Assembly: GCA_025529335.1 (NCBI GenBank)
Contig: JAMYHX010000038.1
Span: forward strand, 97,289-161,288
Origin: Rhizopus sp. PT2906
Taxonomy: Eukaryota; Mucoromycota; Mucoromycetes; Mucorales; Rhizopodaceae
Direction of reading: 5' to 3'
Length of the DNA stretch: 64,000 bases
This document shows positions 43,222-54,800 of this stretch, in pieces (position 1 is the first letter of the stretch; the number at the start of each line of letters is the position of its first letter). Position numbers and translations under genes: made by a program. The notes below the pieces were generated by a model. That model made no database searches. It saw nothing but the letters and a program-made list of their open reading frames with translations, and was not told the DNA's origin.

Positions 43222-43650
43222 ATGTTTATTGTTGGGGATACACTAAAGGGCTTAAACAATGATGAGATATTAGAAATATTTAATCAAGGTAAGAAAAAAC
43301 TAAGTACATGAAATCTGGTGTGCGTATAACCGCCCACTAATTTCTATTGACGTGTTTGATGAGATAGTCATAAATCACTCGAGTATAATAAAGTAGAGCA
43401 TGCATTCTACTTTACATTCCTCTATCGCATCTGATAAGAATAACTTATAATAATAACTATAGTAACTACTAGTATAATAATAATAAATAATCACATTGAC
43501 CACATTTATCATACTGACAACATTAATATTTCCTATAAAACTCACAAAAAAATAATTTAATAATATTCAGCTCTTCTTTTTAAAGAATCTAACTCGCAAG
43601 CTATCGACTTAATAGCCTTTTTCAAACAAAAGGCTGAATACAGCATCTAT
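43222..43650 (+). pseudogene. Possible small spliced gene or relic
   Basis: A 22-codon ATG frame (MFIVGDTLKGLNNDEILE) ends at a donor-like GGTAAG at 43288. A coding-like block, ESNSQAIDLIAFFKQKAEYS, ends in TAA at about 43655. Middle exons could not be joined. It could be a leader of the following pseudogene. Confidence 0.3.
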
Positions 43651-43680
43651 CCTTAATTTTTGCTTTCATTTCATTGATTT

Positions 43681-45516
43681 TTGACAACGAACTATTTTTT
43701 GGAGACTGAAGTTGATCTATGGTCTGTAAAAGATGCTTTCATAGAGATAGAAAATAACACACCATCGAATGCCTCTCGTGATATATTACAAATATTGAAG
43801 AGCCAATTAGATGAAACATCAAAAGTAGAGGATAAAAAGCGATCTGACACAGCAAAGAAGATACTAGATGATTGGAAGGTAAACAATCCAATATTAAACT
43901 GATATACTTATTTTATAATAGAATATAAAGGATTCACTTGTTCCTAAACGTGTCAAGAAAAGGTCAAATAAGCCTTACACACAAAACATCAACTATGGAG
44001 TGTCCATTACAAATGAACACGGAGTTGTTAATATGTATCGTTACGGCTAACCTCCTTCAGGATCAAGTACCTCGCAAACCAGTAGGTTTTGCTCTGTGAA
44101 GAACAATGATAAAACAGATGTTAATTTTTTGTCAAATATAGATTTGCCTTTAAAGCGTAGCTGGCATTTTGAAGGTGAAGAAAGTGCTGTTTGGTCGTGG
44201 CATAGCGCCGATGAAAAAAGAAAATCAAAGTATATTGATGCTTACACGAGCAGCTATTATAGCAAAACAGATTTTAGTGATGTAGATGATAAATATCCTC
44301 AGGTTAGATTTTGTTTTCACTTTGATATCTCCCCTATCTTATTTTTTACTAAAACATTTCATTCTATCTAGTGGATGATTAACGGCTTCAGCATGACAAC
44401 AGCATTGAAAGAGTACCGCCATATTACCGAAAATGGCGCACAAATGCGCAAACATTTGTCCAACAGTCGTATTCTGTAAGTTATTGTACACTCACGCCAA
44501 ATTGATTTTGATACGATTAAAATAGTTATAAAATATGACTTGTAAACTATTCATGGAAGATGATGTGTTGATAGCATGTCGTAAGATGCAGAAGTTATGA
44601 TATAACGAAGATATGAATGAAGAAGAAAGAGAAGACGCTATTGATCTGATAAATAAGAGCAACAATAGTAGACATACAAGAATAGCTGTCAAAATAACGA
44701 AGGATATTACGCCTCACATTTTCAGCAACAAATTTTTAAACAGACAAGAAGGTGAAGCAAATCAAATCATTGAGCTTTTGCGGTCTTTTTTAATGCATAG
44801 CTGGACTTCACGGTTAACTGAAGTGAAACACGAGTGGTAGGTATGCATGGATAAACTTTAATTTGTATTCATTTTTTATTGTTAGGTTAACCTACCATTT
44901 ACTTCCTCCTACACAACATTCCTCAAGTCAGTCAATGATACCTGATTATGTTTTTTTTGCTGAACCCTATTCAGAAATTACTTTTGAGCTTTGTTTCGTT
45001 GAAGTAAAAAGAAAGGAAAACCATTATAAAAGAGGTTATGAGTCTGATTTAGTAAAACTGGGTAAAGAGATGCAAATTGGTATCAATAAGCTCATATTAC
45101 AAAAGGTTGCCAACCCAGAAGTAGTTTGATTACTTATTAAAGAAGGTGAATATATTTGTAAAAGCTACCATATTATCACTAATGTATATTGTAGATCATA
45201 TAGCAACAGCTTTTAAAATGGACCTTAAATACAATGGCCAATATAGAATGGTGAAGTTAAGCGAGTTAAACTTCATCAGAAAGACACCTGATGATATTTT
45301 GCTTTTGCCCACCATAATGGAAAAACTCAATCAGATCAAGGTAATAATTTTTAATACAATTACCACGTAGTATTAATGTATTTCGAGTAGGAGATCATCA
45401 GTGGTACACTGAAGAACCTCTATGAAGCAATTGGAAATAGAGATAACCAGGAGGATTTAACTCCATACATAAGAACATCATGTACAAGTCCAGTGCACAC
45501 AAAAATCTCTCAATAA
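43681..45516 (+). pseudogene. Decayed PD-(D/E)XK-like nuclease gene of an expanded fungal family
   Basis: Exon-like blocks follow in order: LWSVKDAFIEIENNTPSNAS (43700-43880); NYGVSITNEHGVVNMYRYG, then an in-frame TAA at about 44048; RSWHFEGEESAVWSWHSADE (44155-44300); WMINGFSMTTALKEYRHITE (44371-44478); EREDAIDLINKSNNSRHTRI (44615-44840); IPDYVFFAEPYSEITFELCF with VEVKRKENHY (44880-45129), which ends in TGA; then, in another frame, TAFKMDLKYNGQYRMVKLSE; and a final exon SGTLKNLYEAIGNRD to 45516. The D...ExK spacing in IPDYVF/FVEVKRK resembles a PD-(D/E)XK nuclease core (inference). Two or three nonsense codons and a missing ATG mark it as dead. Confidence 0.55.
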
Positions 45517-47199
45517 ATGCTTTGAATGATATTTAATGAGTTTATTTTTAAGCGTCAATTAAAATATCATAAAATCCAATGTAATTGCGCCTGTTTTTCT
45601 AAGAGGTTTTCTTCGAAATCTAGTGAATCAATGAGACTTATCAATGGTGTATACCTAAGTTCTAGCTTAACCTTTTCCTTTCAGATGGAATGTTTAAAAG
45701 TGGGGTTACCAACCTTGGTTAGCAACATCAGTATTATATGGATCTGCTAATGCTGGTGCCAAGAATGAGCCCCATTTTTGGTGTTACAATGCGTGGTAAA
45801 ATTCGCTGCTTGAATGTTTGACCTTTAATTCATGGAACGACAAATCATTGTCACTAGGAGGCAACTGCAGACACACATTTAAAAATACAAGAATACAAGC
45901 AAAGCCATTAAATGTTTGTTGACCACAACTTAAAGAGTGCATGAAAAAGGGTTTTGTTAGTAATAATGCTTTTTAAGAACAAAAGAATACATACGGTCAT
46001 TCCACTTTCAATTTGCAGACATGATGAATATAGTTGCCCGTCCTCATTTAGATGTATTAGTCAACTTGGTTTGAATCTCAAACTTTAAAAGATAGTGAAG
46101 ATGTTAAGCTAAATTGATCTCCACTTACCTGAAGTGCCGCTATTACCCTGTAAGGCCGACGATAACATCTAAAAAATTGTTCAACAAGTAAACTGTCATG
46201 CTTACTGCCGTGGTGCGTTCAATCTCTTTATTGATCAGTAGGTTGAGAGGACTCTACAGCACATTCAGACTATAATATATGAACGAAGTCAGTAAAATCT
46301 ATTCTAGACAAACTATTAGAAGGACAAAACAGGGGGATATACTTACAAATGTAGGTCAATTGCTTCAATAAAGGTGGCAACCATTTCTTCATTTGAGTCA
46401 ATCATAATTGCTATCATTTCTCTCTTTCTCTTTCAAGAACTTACACAATGCAAAAGAACTGCAAGGACAATTGGAAATGTTTTGTAATAACACACGTTTG
46501 TGATATAATTGCAACAATAATAACCAAGAAATATAGATGGATGTCGACGAGTCTCTACATAATCTCTTTAAAACAACATCATTTTATATGTAAACATTAC
46601 GTGTTAAATGAAGGTGTTTTATAGTCAGTCTCTTTGTATTGCTCATTCTTGGAGTAATCTCATCAAGCATTTATAGGGTAAGTATGACAGCGTTACCTAT
46701 TCATTGAGTAGTACACGAAGAGTATGTGTTTTCTATGTTTGCTGTATGATCTCATAAGTTTTGAAGGTGATGGCTATTACTTACTGGCATCACTTCGTAG
46801 TCCTCATACTTGGTAGCTCTACCAGTTGCCTTTTTTGACACTGGAGCAGCCATACCTTTACCTGAATCATCTACAGCAGTTCACAAAAATATTGTTTCAA
46901 ATACATCTCAAGATGAACAATCAAATAGTGTAGATTATTCATCCTTGATTTGAAAAAGCTTTGGTGTAAAGAACAAAAAAGGCTGCAAGTAGAATCCTAT
47001 TTTGGTTCTATTTTATTTTCAGTTTTCATTAAATTTTGGGTAGCAAACTTTTTTCATCAAATCCACAAACTGGGAGTGGAATGACAGTGTATATATAATA
47101 TATATATAAGAATAAATAACAAATAGAGAAGGGTCAAATAAAGTAAATGGAATATGCTTTACAAGGGAGGGAGGGATGCGAATTACACATAAAGTCCGT
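45517..47199. other. Region with gene relics
   Basis: Minus-strand coding-like blocks occur at about 46870-46790 (SGKGMAAPVSKKATGRATKY), 46430-46355 (MIDSNEEMVATFIEAIDLHL) and 46250-46140 (LNLLINKEIERTTAVSMTVY), separated by stops and frame changes. They could be exons of one decayed minus-strand gene, family unknown. An AT run lies at about 47090-47110. Confidence 0.35.
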
Positions 47200-48275
47200 T
47201 TAGATCAAAGGGAAAATACTAGGGTTATCGAGACTGAATGTGATGGGTGCAGCGCCCAACATAGGTGAAGAAGATGTAGAGGAAGAAGCAGATGATGGTG
47301 ATGATGATGATGATGAAGGTGAGATGGATGATGATGGTAAAGAAAACAAGGAGTTGCCAAAGGAGGCCAGAGTTTGATTAAGAGCAGCCATGTGTGAGTG
47401 TTCGATGTGATACTTTAAACCGTTTAGGTTTTTGTAACGTTTACCACAATCGCCAATTGTGCATTGGTATGGCTTAGAAGCAAGGCTTTCACTGTCATCA
47501 TTGATCAGATTACAATGGCCATGTTGGTTATGATATTTGAGACCGTTTGGATTTTTGTACGCTTTATCACAGCCGCTGACTGGACACTTGTAAGGTTTAT
47601 CCGCATTCAAATCTATATCATCACATTCATCAATTAATGACAACATTTTTCATTGTGTATAAATATACTTACTAGCATTAGCACATGCCAAAATAGCACC
47701 TGCTTGTGCAAGAAATTCTTCATCTGTCATCAAGGATTCGACACTGTTGCCACCAGCCAATGCTAACTTTTTGGCAGCAGATTGTGTAAGGATTTCGAGT
47801 GCACTGTTGGTACATGTCATCTGACTGTACGATCTCTTCTTTCCACATGATTTCTTTGAGTCGTCCTCATTTTCGTCTGACAGGTAAGTCACTGCCTTCT
47901 TCTTGAGCATGTCAATGTACTCTGTCTTTTCTTCAATAGGAGACCAGCAATCACTTTCACTGTCGAAGTTATCTTCTTCTTCAAGATGAACATGACATTC
48001 TTCATAGTGTTGTAGCAAATCATGGAGATCATTTAGGACAAGACCGCAGCAAACAAAGTCACGACAATAGGAGGCTTCAAGATCCTTTGATTCAAAAGCA
48101 TCCTTGATATCATTTTGTGGTGTGCAGCGTTGAAAGTCGTAGGTACTACACAAACATTAGATACTCACACACAAGAACGTAAACAATACACTTACTCAAA
48201 GTTAATGTCCTGTTTAGGGATCGTGAGCGTGCTCATACGTCTAAGAGAGGTGTTGTATTCGAGAGGTACAGGCAT
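47200..48275 (-). CDS. SFP1: Sfp1-like C2H2 zinc-finger transcription factor
   Basis: Three minus-strand exons (48275-48196, 48145-47673, 47612-47200) give 321 residues. An upstream divergent finger-like motif (CRDFVCCGLVLNDLHDLLQH, then YEECHVH) is followed by an acidic region and two strong split C2H2 fingers: KPYKCPVSGCDKAYKNPNGL with KYHNQHGH, and KPYQCTIGDCGKRYKNLNGL with KYHIEHSH. The K-x-Y-K-N-x-N-G-L-K-Y-H pattern is characteristic of fungal Sfp1, which drives ribosomal-protein and ribosome-biogenesis genes under TOR. The C-terminus is a low-complexity Ser/Pro tail. The assignment to Sfp1 is by finger sequence only. Confidence 0.85.
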
Positions 48276-48714
48276 CCTTTAATACAAGCAAGCAGAGAAA
48301 GGGAAAGAGAGAGAGAGAAAGAAAGCAAGATGAAAAGTAGGGAACCCTTTTATAATACATCAACATCAACAGAAACCCCGATCCTTGGTACCACTCTGTA
48401 ACGGCATTTTAAAAGGAATAGATCTCCGAAGTCCCTTTTTTATGGTTGCATGTCCACAAGGTTTGGTACTACGTTGCACCCTTTCACTATTTTAATGAGT
48501 ATGGAATCTGATGGAATAATATAATAAAAGTGATGTCAAAAAAGCTCAAAGGGGGAGGAAAAAAGGGTGGGAGATATTTGCTTATGCCGTTAGTTTAGCT
48601 GGTCTTGTGAAGGGATGAAAGAGAAGGAAGGGCTTAAAACAGAAAGACAAAAAAAGAAGAGAGAGAGTACAAGATGACATGGTTTCAATTGTATGAACTC
48701 AGATGATTTTGTTT
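48276..48714. other. Promoter of the zinc-finger gene / 3' flank of MAK21
   Basis: A/G-rich on the plus strand (so a CT-rich leader on the minus strand) at about 48290-48340. No other feature supported. Confidence 0.4.
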
Positions 48715-51700
48715 TTATTCTTGTTCAATCAGTTTAGCATAATCTTCATAAGTAGCAAATGTAGGAAGACGTTCCTTCTTTGACTTCTTCTTCTTGGGTT
48801 GTTCTTCTTCTTCATCATCGCTAAGCTCACGTTTAGCTTGAAGTTCTTCTTCCATGTCGGAGGCATTTAATAGTTCAATATCTTCTTCATCCGATCCAAA
48901 CTCAATGTCCTCCTCATCTTCATCACCCTCGTCCTCCTCTTCTTCTTCATTCTCAGCCAATAATGCCTTCATTTCCTCGTCGTCTTCTTCATCGTCATCA
49001 TATAAGGCTGCATCCTCATCATTGTCATCTTCATCATCTAATCCACCTGGTATAGAAGCCATCATCGCACGCCATACTTCATCTTCCTCTTCTTCAGAAT
49101 CTTCTCCAGATTTCTCCTTCTTTGCCTTGGCTGGTTGTGCAGCAGCCTTTTGAGTAAAGTATTTGTGGAAGAAGACTTCGTCAGCAGCTACATCTTCTTC
49201 TTTCTTCCGAATAAACTGTTCTGAATTTACGGGTATTTCATTAATGGCAGACTTTGTAAACAAGACACCACCATCTCGTCTGCTGCCAGATAATGGTTGC
49301 ATAATAGACTGTCCCTTAGGTACTGACTCCTTCTTGGGATTTTTATAAACAAATCTATCCAAAAAGTGCATCAGCGTGAATTGGTGTAGATCAGGCTGGT
49401 TGGTAATCAATTCGCCTGCGAATAAAGATTCTACATATTTTACAACAGAAGGATGATAGTGCAATTTGAATGGAAGCTAAATGTGGGTCATTAGCAAAGT
49501 TCGTTCTAAAAGGGGCGTTGCCCGCCTTACCAGTTCCCATAAACAGCTCTTTTCGGCATTACTAAATCTAGGATCTCTTTTTCTACCATCATATTCAATC
49601 CTGCTGGGTTTATTGTCTTCCTTTTTTGGTGCGTCATCTTCTTCAACATCTTCAAAGTGCTCTTCTTCATCGTCTTCAGGTGGCATCAACAAGGTTTTCA
49701 AACCAGGTTTAGATTCCATCAACTACAACATTAAGGTTGGATATATATATAAATAATCAAAGTAGATCCGTACCTGACTGATTAGGAAAAAAATACCACA
49801 AACAAATGCAGGTTGATGACGGGCTGCAATTTGAACAAGACGTTTCACGAAAGCCATAACACGTCTCATGTCATTATCAGCACGAATTGCTTTAAATAGT
49901 AAATTCAGATACATGCTTTGTTTTGATGATTGATGGATACGTGGGTCTAATAATGATTCATACAGCACACGATAGAATCGGTCGGCTATGTTGGGTTTGC
50001 TTGTCGAAATGGTAAAGATGAGTGAAAGTGCTTGAATGGCTGCATTGAATGTACTGGCATGTGTTATTTTAAACAAGGTTTCCAGATGGTCCTCAACAAT
50101 CTTGTCGGATATATCAGCAAAGTGAAATGCTCTGTTAACACCAGTCAAGACAGCTGCAATCATCTTGGTCTGATGGTCATCTAGTTCCAGCTTTTTCTGT
50201 TCTTGCTGCTTTTCTTTTTTCACCTGCTTTTTACTCTTCCTTTTATCGTTTTCTTCAACTTTCACTTCTTCATCTTCTTCATCCTTCTTGCTGTTGTCTT
50301 CCTTTTCTTGTATCTTTAATAGTTTCTTGAAAAAGATAAAGTAGATTTCAGTCAATTTATTTGCCACATCTTTTTCCTTGGCTGTCAAAATCGTCTGATT
50401 CATCGTGATCATGGCATAATACTGTGCCTTCTCGTTCGTTGAAGGTAAGAAGAGCAACTGTTCTAATTCTCTAATCACAATCATCTTCATGCCAGGATGT
50501 TGTACAAGAAGTTCAATAATCAACTGTGATGTCTTGGCTGCTACTTTATTATCTGAATCACCTAGTTTGTTGACCAAAAGCTTCAACAAGTTTTGTTCTT
50601 GCTCAGGCTTATTGGCTAACAAATCATGGATACATGTCACCATGTTGTTACGAACGTACATCAGGGTGTCACGGGAAAGTTCTTCAATGATACGAAGATA
50701 TTCCAAAAACGTCTTTTTCAAATGATCTTCAAATGCCCAAACAAGCAAGTGCGTATCTGATACTTCTTTGGCTGCTAAAGGTCGGTCTGCAAAGTAAATC
50801 AATTTACGATCAGGCAAGACAGATCCAATAAACAAATCCTTTAAACTCGTGATTGCCATGACCGCTTCGTTTCTGCCCTTTTTGCGACTCATGGATATCA
50901 ATGTGTCCAATGTCTTGATGCCGTGAAGAGGTGATTCTCGAAACATCAAGGTTAATGCAGACACCTTATCATTCAAGGTACCTGATTGAATAATGTTGGA
51001 CATGAAGCTGCGGTTGGATGAGGTCAGCATGGGATGTGTCTCGGCTTTGGCATTTTCGTCTTTTAAAAGTTGTTTGGCGTAGTTCAATTTTTCTTGCGTC
51101 TGCAGGGTTGATAAACGCTGAACATTTTCAATTGAGATGGCTGGGAGTGAGACGTTGTACCAGAAAGGAGTAGGCTCAATGAGCTAACGTAAAAGCGGTT
51201 AATCTATGATTAAGGTGGTATGTGTATATTGTCTTTACCAAACCACTTGATGATTTAGGAGTGTGAATCTTCATAGGCTCTCCTTCCTCCTCTTCCTCTT
51301 CATCTTCCTCTTCATCTTCCTCTTCGTCTTCTTCTTCTTCTTCTTCTTCTTCTTCACTACTTACATCCTCTTCTTCATCCTCTTTATCTTCTGGTTGCTC
51401 CTCGTCTGTATCAATGTCCTGCTCATATGTACTGGCTGATAACCCAATATTTGTCATAAATGACTTTAATTCATTTTTCAATGCTTCCTACAAGAGAGTA
51501 ACAAGATAATATTAGCACAAGTCATTATGCATCAACTCTCAAATTACCTCGTCTTTTGTCGCTGTTGTCTGCAGATCTTCTTCTTCATTGTCGTCATCGA
51601 TATCTTTCAAGTACTTGATATCGCCCTTTGTTCCTCCTAATGCTAAGACAGCTTGTTCAAATGCATCGTCACTCTTTACGACGTTCTTGGACTTTTCAAC

Positions 51701-51739
51701 AGTCTTTTTATTCTTTTTATGATCAGCTTTTGAACCCAT
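48715..51739 (-). CDS. MAK21: Mak21/Noc1 ribosome-biogenesis factor (CBF family)
   Basis: Five minus-strand exons (51739-51548, 51487-51239, 51183-49774, 49722-49531, 49476-48715) encode 934 residues with all joins in phase. It starts MGSKADHKKNKK, has a long acidic Glu/Asp run (about 100-140), then a HEAT-like helical body (YVRNNMVTCIHDLLANKPEQ, NKVAAKTSQLIIELLVQHPG, QSMYLNLLFKAIRADNDMRR). The conserved CBF/Mak21 segment follows: RIEYDGRKRDPRFSNAEKSC, LWELLPFKLHYHPSVVKYVE and TLMHFLDRFVYKNPK. It ends in further acidic and Lys-rich stretches (PKKKKSKKER). Mak21/Noc1 works with Noc2 in early nucleolar 60S assembly. Length is close to the roughly 1000-residue yeast protein. Confidence 0.94.
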
Positions 51740-51854
51740 TTTACAATAGAAACAATAAAAGCAAATGGATTGAACAAAAAAAGAAGAAGAAAACAACGTC
51801 AACGATGTGACTACTTTATTTTAAGCCACCGTCCAATGGAATACACTGCATAAA

Positions 51855-54800
51855 TTATGGCTTCCATGCTTCATCATGTAGCATGTCTAGTAAAAAGACA
51901 TGTTAAAACAAAGACATAAGCATACAAGTATTCTTTACCTTGCCAAATGGTATGAGATGGGTTATCTTCAACAACTGCACTCTCTTCGCTTGATACAGCC
52001 AACGTGGATTTCACGTGGTCTTCATCCCCGCTTTCGTCTTCACTCGTCAAGTCGTATACTGAGTTTGTACTATATGTAAAACAAAGATAAGTATATATTA
52101 TCTCTAGCTTTTCTCATTTTACTTTAAATGATGAGGGGACAAAGGAGTGTAACTAGCTGATGATTGCTGTACTACCTCATTGTCAACCATGATCGCAGGC
52201 ACTACATGAATTTTATTTTCAGCCCACTTTCCGTTTTTTAATGACTTTATTTTTTACCTTTCTTTTGCTTTTCCAAATGCTTCAAAAACTTCTTTCTGAG
52301 AGCGATTGTTTCCATTAAACCTCTGACGCGATCAATAGAAATAAGCGTATGAATCGCTTCTTCTTTCTTTTGATATTCCAACAAGTCCTCTAGTCTATTA
52401 AAGAGTTAAACATGTGTAAAAGCTTATTTTACATTTTGTAACACTTTACACAAGCGAATGTTCAGGCACAATCAACTTTCTTTGTGACAACATTAATAAC
52501 ATTTGATTAAATGACACACCTTTAGACCCAGATTCAATCAACGCAGTTTCCTAATTTAACCAAGTTTACTATATTGGCATTGTTTGTTATTGTCACTTGT
52601 TTACCCAATAAATTCTCTCCAAGTCGTGTCTTCTCTTGTGTAGCTCTTGAGAGTTTAACTCGTTTAGCTTCTCAGAAAGGCCCTTGAGATCCAAGTCATG
52701 ATCGTACTTGTCTGTCTTGACATTCTTTTTAAACTGAGTTACCAAGTTCTTGTACGAATACTCCGGTTCAAATATGCGTATGGTGAATATACCCTCGAGT
52801 CTCTATTGAGTATATAAGTATCAAAAAATAAGAGTTATATTAAACTTACGCGCCAAAAGGTCATGTATTCGCTTGGCTTGACATATCCTGTTCGATCTGT
52901 ATCTACAGAGGCCCACGTCATTTTGTACTTGCGAATCTCGTTTCGATTGACCAACGAGAAATTGGCTCGTGTCTGATAGACATACGAGAAATTGTCTGCA
53001 ACGACAGCAACAAAAATGGAAGTGAAGATGTACATGGAGATGATATTGAATGATAAGAACAAAAAGTAGGCCCATCGAAGTGATCCACAATCAGAGTCCA
53101 GGTAGTTATCAGAAACAACACAGTTTGGGTATTCTACAGTAAAGTCGTGCATCACATTATTCCATCCTTCACTATATAACCGCATAAATATATTTCCATC
53201 CGTCTTTGAACAGTGTATACGTTACCCTGTTGAGTATCGAATCAACGATATCATTGTGCTTGAGAACGTTCTAAAGTTCACATGTTCGTTGGACGCACTC
53301 GGTCCATACTTGGTTAACCCAAATATTTGCATAAACATAATCGCATAGGTTGTCATGACGATAAACCAGACAGCCATCACATTTAAAATCTGATAGGTAG
53401 ATGCTCTATTACAAAGGGATGTGAGTCTCTATTTTCATTATAAAGAACAACTTACGCCATGGTCGTAAACAATTGATTTAAACTATCGCTTCTTTGTACC
53501 AACTTGAAACAGAGAGCAGTAACAAACAGTTTCTGTAACTCAACGTTCCACTGTAACCCAGGGCTTCCATAATGAATAAAGGTCGTAACCGATCCTCCAA
53601 AGACCATGACCATATCATACAGGTTCCAAAGATTTTTGCGAAACGAAGACCAGCCAAGACCAAGAATCTTGATGATGATTTCGAGCCAGTAAATAACGAT
53701 GAATGTCAAATAAACGTCCACTAGAAAAAAAAATGTTTACATACTGCTTTCTTTTTTTTTTTTTTTTACTTGAGGTTACCTTTAGCATTGTCCCAGCTTG
53801 TAACATCGCCACTACCAGGATCAGATGAACTAACATTATCTGCACACAAAAAGACAATGTTCAAAGTAACAACGACCGTCATGAGTTTATAAAAGAACCC
53901 TTGCTTCTCAACCGTCAAATCAAAGCACCATTTCCGCAGCTTATCCGTTGGAGGAGACTTGGGTCGTTTGGCTGGCCTGACCTGGTTCAAGAACTTTTTC
54001 AAGTCGAGCCATCGTCGTTGATCCGACGTGAGATAAGCTGACCCATTACGTCTGGTAAAGTTCTCCATGACGACGCCCAAGAAGAGAGAGATAACAAAGA
54101 CAGAGCCTGCGAGATTGTAGACCATAAAGAAGATACCCCAGAGCTGACTCGCGTCTTGTTCCGGGCTGAGATCTTTACCAGTGATACCCATACTTGTCTC
54201 CATCACATCGACCCATCCTTCACCACTCGCAATCTCAAAGAGGATCAACAGTGACCGCCAAAAGGAATCAAAGTTATAGTCGTACGGGTTAGCCCAACGT
54301 CTGGGCAGATAGATCGACGTGTCCTCCGGCATGGGCTCTTGTGTACCCAACACATTTTCAAACAGACAGTCGCTCTTGCCTGTACTCGAATCATCGTTGC
54401 ATTGATAGAATAGACCCATAAAGACGTTTTTGCCGTACAGCGCAAACGGCACGATCAGGCAGAGACCAAGGGCAGCCGATTCCAGGAGCCGTGGCAGGCC
54501 GGTGAAGAGAATGGCCGTAAACGTGTCCTTGGCAGGACCTAGCAGGTTAATAAGACGAAGCACACGAAGCGCCTTGAACGCTCGGAATCCACGCTCGATC
54601 CCTGTGGCACCGGCAAATTTATCAAAGTTGGACATGTACAAGGTCACGAGAACAAAGAGATCAAGCATGTTCCATCCGTTCAAGAGGTATGCATTGGGCG
54701 TCATCACAAACCCATCAGCGATTATCTTGATGATAAACTCGATCGAAAAGACGATCGTAAAGGCCCAATCGGTATACACAAACCGCATGATCTTTTCAGG

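Noticed and set aside
48854..49153. Ser-rich plus-strand ORF opposite MAK21
   Set aside because: It is the antisense of Glu/Asp repeats (GAA/GAT read as TTC/ATC/TCT) and not a gene.
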